From Bacteroides sp. UBA939 (lineage in GTDB: Bacteria; Bacteroidota; Bacteroidia; Bacteroidales; Bacteroidaceae): 24,880 nt of DNA. This document shows positions 5,610 to 13,131 of the stretch, one piece after another; positions within the stretch are counted from its first letter, which is position 1, and each line of letters opens with the position of its first letter. Location: NCBI RefSeq assembly GCF_002293435.1, contig NZ_DBDF01000010.1, positions 4,721 through 29,600 on the forward strand, given 5' to 3'. The notes below the pieces were generated by a model. The model had not been told where the DNA came from and searched no databases. It saw only the letters and a program-made list of their open reading frames with translations. Position numbers and translations under genes: made by a program.

Positions 5610-8356
5610 TTCCCCAACCCCTTCACCGTCTTCATCAACTGCTCGCCCAGCCCGATGGTATAGCCTTGCGAGACAAACACTACGCGGTTGAAAGTATCGG
5701 CAATGATAAATATGGGCAGGCTATTGCTGTTGCTCAGCTTCATGGCTTCGGCTATCTGCCGGGAGATGCCATCCGTATCTATACCATATACAATAGTAGA
5801 AGGCAAACCGGGGAAGGATTCTTTGGCGAATTTTCCGGCTTGAGCCTCATCAGGGAAGAGCAACACGAGCTTTCGGCCCCATTTCTCCAAGTCAGTTTTG
5901 TAAGCGGCAATGTCACGCAAGGCATGGTTGGTGGGTTCCTGGTTGACGCCCAGGATGCCGACTACGAAATAGCCGCGTCCACATGCCTGCAAGATGCTTT
6001 GCTTGGATGATGATGGTGTTGCCGTATCTGCTACCGGAGTGAAGAGGGATTCGGAATTGAAATTTCCGATGACTTGCACGTCGTCTTTGCTCTCGCGCAT
6101 TACCAGGTTGATGTTCGTTGTCCGCTGTGGGGCTATGCTAAACAAGGTGGCATTGGAGAGGACTGCGCCGCTCGCCAGACGCGTGCCGGTTACGAGGACA
6201 TAGTTGCCGGTATCCAGCGCTGTGCCCTGCTTCAGGAGGTTGCTCCAGGTGGCGCCGTCCGTATCGGCATCGCCTTCTTCGTAGGTAAGCAACTGCAAAC
6301 GGCCTTGGGGAGTGACTTTGGAGATGGTGAAGTGGGAATAGTATTTCGGATCGCCCAGTGACTTAACAGGTTTATATCCGGCTACAAGCGTGCCTTTGGG
6401 AGCGGAAGTACGCGCTGCCGTGCCGGAGTTCGCGCTTGAAGCTTGTTCTGCCGTGCCGGAGTTTGCGCCCAAAGTCTGTTCTGTTGTCTCGAAGTTCACG
6501 TCTATAACGCCTCCTTCTTCTATCAACTGCACTTTGCCGGTCACTTCATGGATACGTGCAGGCATACCCATGCTGCGCGCCAAGGCAACAAAGAAGATGT
6601 CACGGCTATGAGCATCAGCCACGCGCGCTGTCCACACGCCGGCAGGAGAGATGGGAGGAGCGCCCAGGTTGCAATCCTTCTCCACGCGGATGTTTTCGGC
6701 TACCCATGCAATGAGTTTGGAGGGGTCTTCGAGATAGGTTTTCTCTGTTTCGGGAGAAATCACTTTGCCGAAGAAGGCTTTGTATGGGGTAAGCGCTTCG
6801 TTGCTTATGCGCGGGTTGCGGACATACTTACGGTAGTTGGCGGCAGTTGTACGCACTTTGGACAGCATGTGGTCTATCAACACGTCTAGAGTGACGTCGC
6901 GAAGGTCTTTCGCCGAAATCTGCTGCAAGAGGTCGATGCCGCCTTTTCTGGAATCTTCGGAACGAAGGCGGGTCATAAATTCGGCGATGACTTTGTGATT
7001 GCCGCGCGAAGCAGTCAGAATCTTTACCACTGCATCTTCATCCAGCTTGTATTGCTTTGCTAAGCGACGTGCCGAATCCTCGGATATGAATGTAGATATG
7101 TAGGCATTGCGAATGGAGTCTTCCTGCGCCAGACGGCGGTCGTTTTCGGCACGCTGTTCGGCGGTAACTTCGGGCAGGTTTGCACTTTCGGCAGGCGGGA
7201 TGATATCAAAATCGACGATGCAGTTGTCGCCGGGGGATTTATCCAGCGCTACGGTCAGTTCGCGGTCTTTGCCGAAGGAGAGTTTGGAGAAGCCGAACTT
7301 TCCGTCTTTCGATGCCCAAACGAGCAGGTCGCCCTGTCCGGCGGTCAGGGTACAGGTGCCGTCGGCGGCGGTTTGCTTGGTGGCTACGGTATAGAACTCG
7401 GCATAGTTGTAGAGCTTGAACTCGACCTGCGCACCGGAGACGGGGGTTCCTTGACTGTCCGTCACTGTGACTTTGGCTTGTGCGGCAGGCGCGTAGTTCT
7501 CTATTACGTTGATTTCGGTATAGTTGGGGTTGGCGGACATTACTTCTTCCGCTCCTTCGTAACGGCCGAATACTTTGGTATGCATCAACATGCCGCGACT
7601 GGCAGGGGCGTTGAACCAACCGAGGTTCAGGACGGGTTCCGGTTCGCAAGCACCCAGGAAGTACCACTTGCCATCCGCCCAGGCTTCTACCCAGGCATGG
7701 TTATCGTCGGTATGCGCCCAGCGCGGCGTATAGACCTGCCGTGCCGGGATGCCTACCGAGCGGAGGGCGGCTACGAGGAGCGTAGACTCTTCTCCACAAC
7801 GCCCGTAGGCAGTACGCACGGTTGCCAGCGGCGAACTGGTACGGGAGTCGGAAGGCATATAGACGGCTTTTTCGTGGCACCAATGGTTCACTTCGAGTAT
7901 GGCGTCGCGCAGGGAGAGGGACTTTACGCGGTCTTTCAATTCACGGTAGAACACTACACGGGCGCTGTCCAGTTGTTCGTTGTTGACCCGTGCCGGAAGC
8001 ACAAAGTGACGGAACAGTTCTTCGGGTATTGTCTTTCCCCACGGCATCTCCTGCGCTGCACGTTGGGAGGCGCGGACGTTCGTCAGATGGAAGTCGACGG
8101 GATAGTCCATGATATCTGCCAGCGGCATGTAGGCGTAGAGGAATTCCATGGCTTCGTGCTCGTAGGTGGTCAGGTCGTTGCCGCCGCGGTGGTTACGGAT
8201 AAGCAACTGTATTTGCGACAGCATCTCCCTCTTTTGCAGCAAGTCCTGTCCCACGCGGGAATGGTAGGATGCATCGGTTATGAAATGGGATTCTCCGCAG
8301 GAAGCAAGCAGGCACAGCAGCCAGCATATTCCGAAAAGATGTGTAACTCGGCTCAT
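5606..8356 (-). CDS. Transglutaminase-like surface/periplasmic lipoprotein with thioredoxin-like C-terminus
   Basis: The protein has 916 aa. Lipobox LLASC places the acylated Cys at residue 20. Residues about 140-245 form a transglutaminase core with Cys187 (YGRCGEES) and His220 (DNHAWVEAW); the third catalytic position is not a clear Asp (LGACEPE). Residues about 290-370 are Ig-like, with VTVTDSQGTPVSGAQVEFKLYN. A second core-like segment at about 545-602 ends ALARSMGMPARI, parallel to AALRSVGIPARQ of the first, but Ala replaces its Cys, so it is probably inactive. A Ser/Thr/Ala linker (625-652) contains tandem ANSGTAEQ-type units. Residues about 790-916 resemble a thioredoxin fold without CxxC. 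The substrate is unknown; peptide or glycoprotein processing in the envelope is inference. A promoter match lies just upstream. Confidence 0.8.
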   Translation of the reverse strand: MSRVTHLFGICWLLCLLASCGESHFITDASYHSRVGQDLLQKREMLSQIQLLIRNHRGGNDLTTYEHEAMEFLYAYMPLADIMDYPVDFHLTNVRASQRAAQEMPWGKTIPEELFRHFVLPARVNNEQLDSARVVFYRELKDRVKSLSLRDAILEVNHWCHEKAVYMPSDSRTSSPLATVRTAYGRCGEESTLLVAALRSVGIPARQVYTPRWAHTDDNHAWVEAWADGKWYFLGACEPEPVLNLGWFNAPASRGMLMHTKVFGRYEGAEEVMSANPNYTEINVIENYAPAAQAKVTVTDSQGTPVSGAQVEFKLYNYAEFYTVATKQTAADGTCTLTAGQGDLLVWASKDGKFGFSKLSFGKDRELTVALDKSPGDNCIVDFDIIPPAESANLPEVTAEQRAENDRRLAQEDSIRNAYISTFISEDSARRLAKQYKLDEDAVVKILTASRGNHKVIAEFMTRLRSEDSRKGGIDLLQQISAKDLRDVTLDVLIDHMLSKVRTTAANYRKYVRNPRISNEALTPYKAFFGKVISPETEKTYLEDPSKLIAWVAENIRVEKDCNLGAPPISPAGVWTARVADAHSRDIFFVALARSMGMPARIHEVTGKVQLIEEGGVIDVNFETTEQTLGANSGTAEQASSANSGTAARTSAPKGTLVAGYKPVKSLGDPKYYSHFTISKVTPQGRLQLLTYEEGDADTDGATWSNLLKQGTALDTGNYVLVTGTRLASGAVLSNATLFSIAPQRTTNINLVMRESKDDVQVIGNFNSESLFTPVADTATPSSSKQSILQACGRGYFVVGILGVNQEPTNHALRDIAAYKTDLEKWGRKLVLLFPDEAQAGKFAKESFPGLPSTIVYGIDTDGISRQIAEAMKLSNSNSLPIFIIADTFNRVVFVSQGYTIGLGEQLMKTVKGLGK
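6416..6497. repeat. 33-bp in-frame tandem repeat in the transglutaminase gene
   Basis: Two 33-bp units (6416-6448 and 6449-6481) sharing TGCCGTGCCGGAGTT are followed by a partial third. They encode the 11-residue linker repeats of the ANSGTAEQ type. The unit length is a multiple of three, so gain or loss keeps the frame. Confidence 0.65.
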
Positions 8357-8384
8357 AATATTAAGATATTAAATGTGTGAGGCA

Positions 8385-8416
8385 CAAAGTTAAAGAATTA
8401 TCTGAAATAAGGCAAC
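8385..8416 (-). promoter_or_regulatory. Promoter of the transglutaminase gene
   Basis: TAACTTTG on the minus strand (8385-8392) matches TAnnTTTG. The -33 position 20 nt upstream is GTTG (8413-8416), three of four bases. It would start transcription about 20 nt before the ATG at 8356, so the gene has its own short-leader promoter. Confidence 0.45.
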
Positions 8417-8462
8417 TGCATCAAAATGTTTATTTGTGATGGTGGTTTAAGCACAGAGTTTC

Positions 8463-8670
8463 TTCTTTATTGAACACAGAGACACAGAGGGACAGAGTTT
8501 ATTTTTCTTTTAAGAAGAGAACATAAATGAGAGCACAGAGAGAGGGCGACTGCGTCGCAGAGAAAAAACTCTCTGTGCCTCTGCGTCTCTGTGTTCAATA
8601 AGAAAAAACTCTCTGTGTCTCTGTGTTCAATAAGAAAAAAACTCTCTGTCCCTCTGTGCCTCTGCGTTAG
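8463..8670. repeat. Dispersed ACACAGAG-type repeat cluster
   Basis: An inverted copy (ATTGAACACAGAGACACAG, from about 8469) faces three direct copies of CTCTCTGTG...TCTGTGTTCAATAAG-type units (about 8563-8602, 8603-8634, 8635-8670). A nested stem GCACAGAGAG/CTCTCTGTGC (8533-8542 with 8569-8578) encloses GCGAC-TGC-GTCGC. The cluster fills the gap after the DUF2141 stop and starts within a few bases of it. A single similar copy (ATTGAACACAGAG) lies at about 24302-24314. The type is an intergenic palindromic repeat; function unknown. No gene lies in 8393-8673. Confidence 0.7.
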
Positions 8671-8673
8671 AAA

Positions 8674-9087
8674 TTACTGCAAATTCACCACTAAAGTAGT
8701 ATCTTCGGAGAAGGTGATACTGCATTTCTCGTAAGACGGAGGACCCATGACGACTTTGGCATCATTACTGAAACCGTATTTCTCGGTAGGAATGCCGAAG
8801 GTGGCTGTGTCCAGTTTACCGTTCCCGTTTTCGTCCTGATACAAGGAGAAGGCGTAGGTGCCGGCAGGAAGGCCCTTGCAGGGAAGGCTCAGTACGTTGT
8901 CTTTTACTTCGACCGCAAAGGCGGCAAGGGGTTTCTTCATGAAGGTCTCCGGGGAATTGTAAATGGCGACGTAAAGTTTGCCGGTTACATTTTCAATACC
9001 ACGCACTTCGAGAGTAAGATTCTGTGCAGACAGGCTTTGAGCTACGAATGTCAAAGCGAAAACGAAACTGATAATAATTGCTTTCAT
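8674..9087 (-). CDS. DUF2141 secreted protein
   Basis: The protein has 137 aa. Residues 1-21 form a signal peptide (MKAIIISFVFALTF...LSAQ). The body fits DUF2141: LTLEVRGIENVTGKLYVAIYNSPETF, then GLPAGTYAFSLYQDENGNGKLDTATFGIPTEKYGFSN. The DENGNGKLD loop resembles a calcium-binding loop; this is seen in the family but not proven to bind metal. The gene lies 205 bp downstream of a TonB-dependent receptor on the same strand, a pairing common in Bacteroidota. A partner or accessory role for the receptor is inferred. The two are separated by a large palindromic repeat that may limit read-through. Confidence 0.82.
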   Translation of the reverse strand: MKAIIISFVFALTFVAQSLSAQNLTLEVRGIENVTGKLYVAIYNSPETFMKKPLAAFAVEVKDNVLSLPCKGLPAGTYAFSLYQDENGNGKLDTATFGIPTEKYGFSNDAKVVMGPPSYEKCSITFSEDTTLVVNLQ

Positions 9088-9147
9088 GTTCTTTGTTTTT
9101 TTAAATGATTAATTTATTGAGTTTGGAAATTAAATGCTTAAAAATCA

Positions 9148-9261
9148 TTTTTTAGACGCGGATAACGCAGATGACGCGGATCTCTTTTTTATCTTCCTGA
9201 TGGGATAACATAGCGCAGCGTTTAAAAATCCGCGTCATCCGCGTTATCCGATTCTAAAAAA
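9148..9261. repeat. 34-bp imperfect inverted repeat (GCGGATAACGC type)
   Basis: Arms 9148-9181 and 9228-9261 (TTTTTTAGACGCGGATAACG... and its complement) pair with three mismatches over 34 bp around 46 nt. Its A/T-rich ends and GC-rich core resemble a bidirectional terminator. Similar CGCGGATAACGCAGATGACG sequences are, to my knowledge, frequent between Bacteroides genes. It lies 30 bp past the receptor stop codon. Confidence 0.7.
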
Positions 9262-9291
9262 TTCTTGTATGCAAAAGCTGATTGGAGCTTA

Positions 9292-11418
9292 TTAGAAATT
9301 GGATACGTCGTAAGCCGCCTTCTTCCCTATCGTGATATATACGCCCACGTAGAAGAAATGGTCTTCCGAAGCCAATATCGCTTTGTTATCCACCTTGCCG
9401 AACTCATTCTGCCGGCAAAGGATATTCGTGGCAGAGGCGTGGATGATAACTTTCTTGCTCAGAAGGTAAGTCAGTCCCAGGTCGAGACTGTTATACGGTT
9501 TCACTTCATCGTTCATCAGTCCCGGCAAAGCGGGGTTATGGTAAGGCCGCCCGCTGCTGAAACGGTTCGTCAGACCGACAATCGTTCCTATGCGGGGGAT
9601 GGAATACTTCAGAACCACGGACGCATTATGACGGGTGGCGTATTGCGGAGTAGTCAGTTCCGTCAGTTCCCGGAACTTTCTTTTGGAGACGTTGTACGTA
9701 TAAGAAAGCTGGTACTCCAGGTTCTTCACCAACACGCGGTCATTGAAAAACAAATCAAAGCCCTTGCTGTGGCCATATCCACCGGAAGTAACCACTTCTG
9801 CCAGATTTATAGTGCCTTTCTCTATTAATGCCAGATGGTTATAGTCCTTGTAGTAAATCTCCGCCTTATAAAGACGCCCCCCATTTTCGAACCGCGCGCC
9901 CAGGTTGTACTGTGTGCACACCTCTGACTTGAGGCTCTCGTTCTGAACCAACAATCTGTTTACCGGCAACTGCGTATATCTTCCTGCCGTAGCCGAAAAC
10001 ACCACACTGCCCAAATAGTAGTTGACGGACAGGCGGGGAGATAGATTCGCTTGCCGGTTTCCGGAAGTATATTCCGTGCGGAGGGAAAGTTCCGCTTTCA
10101 GTTGCTCTACCGGATAGTAGGTTGCGGAGAGGAAGGCGGCGGTGATGGTAGGAGTCATCTTATTATGGTTATCTGTTTGCGGAGTTTCCGATGCTTCCGC
10201 TATTCCTGCCGGCTGATACTTATAACGGTTTTCGTATTGGCGGATGAAACTCTCCGTTCCCACATCTAAGCGGAAGGTAGGAGAAAGGCGCTTGAAGACT
10301 TTCGCCTTTATATGAAGTTCCTGCTGACGCTCCATCCAGCCATCGCCGGAGAGTGACACATTGTTTATCTTCTGTTCAAAGAAGCCATAAGCCGCTCCGG
10401 CAAACCAGTTCCAGCCTTTGGAGGTTGTCTTGCGAAAAGTAGTGTTGAGGTAGAAATTATTCTCGCCTAAGTCGAACAGTCTCCGCTCCTGCCCTTCGTA
10501 GTTGGAGAAGCCTGTTTGCATCTGTTCTTCATGATTAGAGAGATTCGTTCTTTCCTGTCCCTCATAGTTGGAGAAGTCCGTCCGGTCGTATCCGAAGTAG
10601 ATTTTAAACAGCGTAGCATCATCCGGATGATAGCGGAACTGCGCCGAAGCTGTCATCATGCGGTAAGGGTCTGCGAAGTCTGTTCGCCCCGGATAAATGC
10701 GGTCGTACACACACAAGTCCTGATAATCGAGATTCACAGAAAGAGAACCTTTGTCGAAAGCGCGCGTACCTCCGCTACCGAAACCTACCGTCGAAGCGTT
10801 GATGCCTAACTTATTCACCGGACTTTTATCTTTCGTCTCCAACGGCAGCACGGCAGACAACGCTTCGCCATATTCCAACGGAGCGCCGCCGGATTCGAGA
10901 TTGACGCCGCTGAACATAAAGGTGGAATAGCGTCCGCGTGCGGGTGAGTTTATCGCTGTGGCGGTATAGGGGTTCAGTACGTGCATTCCGTCAATGTAGG
11001 TTTGCGACTCGTCACTGCTTCCGCCGCGCACCAGTAGTCTGCCGCTTTCGCCTTGTAGCTGCGTGCCCGGTAATGTTTGCAATGCTTGGTACAAATCTCC
11101 GTTTGCGCCGCCTACTGTTACCAATTCTATAGGGTGCATATCGCTCCAGCGGCTGTTGGCTACCGGGGTTCTTTTGCCTTTGACGACTACCTCCTTCAGG
11201 TCTACGCTATCATTGTATAGGTCTACGCTATCATTGAATATTCGCAGGAAGATGGTATCGGTTGGTGCCGGTTGAGGTTCTGTACTTGTCACTGCGGTTT
11301 GAGGTTCTATACCTGTCACTGCGGTTTGAGCTTTCGTACTCGCCACTGTTGTTTGGGCTTCCAAATGCTGCGTCGTCAGTAGCGCACCCATACTTAAAAG
11401 TAAAATCAATCTTTTCAT
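9292..11418 (-). CDS. TonB-dependent outer-membrane receptor
   Basis: I take the start at 11418 (MKRLILLLSMGALL, signal peptide ending LEAQ), giving 708 aa; the reading frame stays open 27 codons upstream without a signal. Residues about 22-55 are a Thr/Gln/Pro-rich repeat linker. A plug domain follows at about 88-197 (KEVVVKGKR, LQTLPGTQLQGESGRLLVRGGSSDESQTYIDGMHVLNPY). The rest is a 22-strand-type beta-barrel ending FFYVGVYITIGKKAAYDVSNF with terminal Phe. It lacks the CarboxypepD-like N-terminal domain of SusC proteins, and no SusD gene follows, so the ligand is unknown. Three 11-residue repeats (FSNYEGQER type) occur at 282-314 in a predicted loop. The upstream neighbour encodes a LytTR regulator and a clear promoter precedes it. 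Confidence 0.87.
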   Translation of the reverse strand: MKRLILLLSMGALLTTQHLEAQTTVASTKAQTAVTGIEPQTAVTSTEPQPAPTDTIFLRIFNDSVDLYNDSVDLKEVVVKGKRTPVANSRWSDMHPIELVTVGGANGDLYQALQTLPGTQLQGESGRLLVRGGSSDESQTYIDGMHVLNPYTATAINSPARGRYSTFMFSGVNLESGGAPLEYGEALSAVLPLETKDKSPVNKLGINASTVGFGSGGTRAFDKGSLSVNLDYQDLCVYDRIYPGRTDFADPYRMMTASAQFRYHPDDATLFKIYFGYDRTDFSNYEGQERTNLSNHEEQMQTGFSNYEGQERRLFDLGENNFYLNTTFRKTTSKGWNWFAGAAYGFFEQKINNVSLSGDGWMERQQELHIKAKVFKRLSPTFRLDVGTESFIRQYENRYKYQPAGIAEASETPQTDNHNKMTPTITAAFLSATYYPVEQLKAELSLRTEYTSGNRQANLSPRLSVNYYLGSVVFSATAGRYTQLPVNRLLVQNESLKSEVCTQYNLGARFENGGRLYKAEIYYKDYNHLALIEKGTINLAEVVTSGGYGHSKGFDLFFNDRVLVKNLEYQLSYTYNVSKRKFRELTELTTPQYATRHNASVVLKYSIPRIGTIVGLTNRFSSGRPYHNPALPGLMNDEVKPYNSLDLGLTYLLSKKVIIHASATNILCRQNEFGKVDNKAILASEDHFFYVGVYITIGKKAAYDVSNF
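10489..10587. repeat. 33-bp tandem repeat in the receptor gene
   Basis: Three imperfect 33-bp units (10489-10521, 10522-10554, 10555-10587) encode FSNYEGQERTN, LSNHEEQMQTG and FSNYEGQERRL (translation order is the reverse of coordinates). The frame is preserved. They fall in the barrel region, probably an exposed loop. Confidence 0.7.
11263..11370. repeat. 27-bp tandem repeat near the receptor N-terminus
   Basis: About four imperfect 27-bp units, two of them starting CACTGCGGTTTGAG (11290 and 11317), encode 9-residue Thr-Gln-Ala-Val-Thr units just after the signal peptide. A separate 21-bp repeat at about 11200-11241 doubles NDSVDL. Confidence 0.65.
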
Positions 11419-11448
11419 TTCATCTATGTTGTTTACGATTTCCGTCTG

Positions 11449-11479
11449 CAAACATAGACTAAGACTGCGGTACAAAAAA
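11449..11479 (-). promoter_or_regulatory. Promoter of the TonB-dependent receptor
   Basis: TATGTTTG on the minus strand (11449-11456) is a full TAnnTTTG match, about 30 bp upstream of the chosen ATG. Upstream is a T-run: TTTG at a 16-nt gap (11473-11476) or TTTT at 19 nt (11476-11479). Its position supports the start at 11418, since the longer ORF would begin inside or above it. Confidence 0.5.
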
Positions 11480-11502
11480 ATATCCGGGACGAACAGCACG
11501 GA

Positions 11503-11569
11503 TATGTGACAAACAGCATTCCATCTGTGACGAATGACCGCTTCTATCCCTTTTTCTGTGACGAATGAC
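11503..11569. promoter_or_regulatory. Direct repeats upstream of the receptor promoter (candidate operator)
   Basis: TCTGTGACGAATGAC occurs exactly twice (11524-11538 and 11555-11569, 31 bp apart). A related TATGTGACAAACAGC lies 21 bp to the left (11503). Spacings of 21 and 31 bp are near two and three helical turns. They lie just upstream of the receptor promoter and downstream of the LytTR gene. LytTR proteins generally bind direct repeats, so these are candidate sites; the bases do not obviously match published LytTR boxes. Confidence 0.4.
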
Positions 11570-11586
11570 TACCCTTCCGGGCTGCT

Positions 11587-11682
11587 TTCTATCAGCATTT
11601 TCACCTCTTCTGAACGCCTTCTATTAGCACTTTCATATCTCCGAACCGCCTTCTATCAGCATTTTCACCTCTTTGGAGTATG
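11587..11682. repeat. 32-bp tandem repeat spanning the lytTR stop codon
   Basis: Three units with exact 32-bp period start at 11587, 11619 and 11651. The outer two share 23 identical bases (TTCTATCAGCATTTTCACC...); the middle one is diverged. The right unit encodes EVKMLIEGG near the C-terminus of the LytTR protein; the stop codon (11633-11635) lies in the middle unit. As 32 is not a multiple of three, copy-number change would shift the reading frame at the C-terminus. Confidence 0.75.
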
Positions 11683-12724
11683 CTCTGGAAACAGGAACTT
11701 CACTCTTACACCCTTCCAGTCGCAAGCGGTATCCCTGTGAATTTCCATCCACTTTTACCACTGCATTCACATTCACCAGGAACGCCCGGTGACAACGGAC
11801 AATGAACAGACAAGCAGCCACCGCCTCTTCCGCCTGTTTCATCGTGGCGCGCAGCAACATTTGCTGCATTTTGTTCTCACTCGTTTTGCTCTCACCCCGG
11901 TAGATAACCCGCACATAGTTTCCCTCCGCCTCCACATACAACAGCGCATTGGCAGGTATCTCCAGCATCTCTTTCGTCCCACCGGAAAAGACCAGATTCA
12001 CAGGCTTCTCCGTCAGCGGACAGCATACATTCTCTTTCTCTCCGGCTTCTGCTGCCTCTGTTGCTCTCCCTCTGACTTCTGTATTCTCTCCGGTTTCTGC
12101 TTTCTCTCTCGTTCCTGTTTCTACTCCTTCGGTCTCTGCATTCCCTCTCGTTCCTGCCCCTGCTTTTCCTTCTGCCTCTGTATTCTCCCCAGCTTCTGCT
12201 TCTCCCGTACCCCTCCGGATACTCATCTTTTTTGAAAGAGCGAAGTTTATCTCCGTAGCTTCTTTCAAGTTTCGAGCCAGTTGCAGATTACGGTTCCACA
12301 TCAGAAAGACCACAACAGGAAAAGGCGAAAGAATACCTACCCAGAACAAACAAACAAAAAAGCCTCTCCAACTCAGAATATCCCCTCCGAAACACCAAAC
12401 CGTATAGAACCAGTTACCTATCGCAATCAGCAGACAAGCTCCTAACGTTTCCAACAACTCCTTCCCCAGTGTCCAGTGCTGCTCATCATGGCACCACGGA
12501 AACACAGCCGGAAGCAAATACACCGAAACGCTCAACGCCAACGAAGAGATTATACCATATCCCAACACTATCCAAATCTTATTATTCTCTATCATGGAAA
12601 TACCAAAAGGCTGCAACAGATAAAGGATAATGAACACGATAAAGGAGGGTATCACCACCGCCTTCCATCGTTTCACCAGTACCGGATACGGGCTATGCAA
12701 AAGCGCCAACAACTTATTTATCAT
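11633..12724 (-). CDS. Membrane-anchored LytTR-family transcriptional regulator
   Basis: The protein has 363 aa. Four predicted membrane helices lie at about 24-41, 51-73, 87-110 and 121-143. A low-complexity Glu/Gly/Thr/Ala linker with imperfect repeats spans about 171-232 (AETGENTE, EAEAGENTE). A LytTR DNA-binding domain occupies about 245-355 (NALLYVEAEGNYVRVIYR; LFIVRCHRAFLVNVNAV; VPVSRAYSKEVK). There is no receiver or kinase domain, so signal input is probably through the membrane domain. The next gene downstream on the same strand is the TonB-dependent receptor 214 bp away, preceded by direct repeats that are candidate targets. TATCTTTG at 12767-12774 (minus) is a likely -7 box. The last codons lie in a 32-bp tandem repeat. 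Confidence 0.85.
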   Translation of the reverse strand: MINKLLALLHSPYPVLVKRWKAVVIPSFIVFIILYLLQPFGISMIENNKIWIVLGYGIISSLALSVSVYLLPAVFPWCHDEQHWTLGKELLETLGACLLIAIGNWFYTVWCFGGDILSWRGFFVCLFWVGILSPFPVVVFLMWNRNLQLARNLKEATEINFALSKKMSIRRGTGEAEAGENTEAEGKAGAGTRGNAETEGVETGTREKAETGENTEVRGRATEAAEAGEKENVCCPLTEKPVNLVFSGGTKEMLEIPANALLYVEAEGNYVRVIYRGESKTSENKMQQMLLRATMKQAEEAVAACLFIVRCHRAFLVNVNAVVKVDGNSQGYRLRLEGCKSEVPVSRAYSKEVKMLIEGGSEI

Positions 12725-12766
12725 CGTAGTTTCCTGTTTATAACTTCTATTCTTTTATATATGCGA

Positions 12767-12774
12767 CAAAGATA
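12767..12774 (-). promoter_or_regulatory. -7 box of the LytTR gene
   Basis: TATCTTTG on the minus strand fits TAnnTTTG and lies 43 bp upstream of the ATG at 12724. No TTTG is seen at the expected distance, so the promoter may be weak or activator-dependent. It diverges from the -7 box at 12884. Confidence 0.4.
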
Positions 12775-12883
12775 TGTAATATGTTTGTAATATACAGATG
12801 GCAAAAACATGTTTTCCAAGAGGATTTCTAAAGAGAAAGCACACATTTTTATGTTATACAACATGTTTCTCGTGAACAATGCG

Positions 12884-12949
12884 TACCTTTGCAGCGTTAA
12901 TAAGAGAAAGAAAAAGAAGTAAAAACCCGCTTTCCGAAACGCGGAAAGC
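12884..12949 (+). promoter_or_regulatory. -7 box and leader hairpin of the 46-aa gene
   Basis: TACCTTTG at 12884-12891 fits TAnnTTTG; the -33 element is poor. The leader to the ATG at 12966 is about 65-70 nt and contains the stem GCTTTCCG/CGGAAAGC (12929-12936 with 12942-12949, loop AAACG), ending 16 nt before the start codon. The hairpin could affect translation or mRNA stability; this is inference. Confidence 0.45.
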
Positions 12950-12965
12950 ACAAAACAAGATGATT

Positions 12966-13106
12966 ATGAAAAAGAATGCAAACGAAATTTTTATGTTGCA
13001 GTACCGTATCAAACGCTATCAGGCAATGGGAAACGGCGCAATGTGCCAAGCTTTAAATGGCAAACTTCAGAAATTGCTTGCAAAGCAAGCTAACACCACC
13101 ATGTAA
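12966..13106 (+). CDS. Small basic protein, 46 aa, function unknown
   Basis: I take the start at 12966 (MKKNANEIF); an ATG two codons earlier (12960) is also possible, and the frame is open back to 12879 but would begin upstream of the -7 box. The protein is Lys/Gln/Arg-rich and probably helical (MLQYRIKRYQAMG, LNGKLQKLLAKQ), with no signal peptide or membrane segment. It has a full transcription unit of its own: -7 box, leader hairpin and an intrinsic terminator 26 bp after the stop. I do not recognise a family. Nucleic-acid or ribosome binding would fit a small basic helical protein but is conjecture. Confidence 0.6.
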   Translation: MKKNANEIFMLQYRIKRYQAMGNGAMCQALNGKLQKLLAKQANTTM

Positions 13107-13131
13107 ACAATACCTTTGAATAAAATGAATG

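Noticed and set aside
7373..8380. 335-codon ORF on the + strand opposite the transglutaminase gene
   Set aside because: Antisense shadow of a clear gene with domains on the other strand; its translation shows no family features.
12721..12951. 76-codon ORF on the - strand upstream of the LytTR gene
   Set aside because: It covers the divergent promoter region and both -7 boxes; phenylalanine-rich translation of AT-rich DNA.
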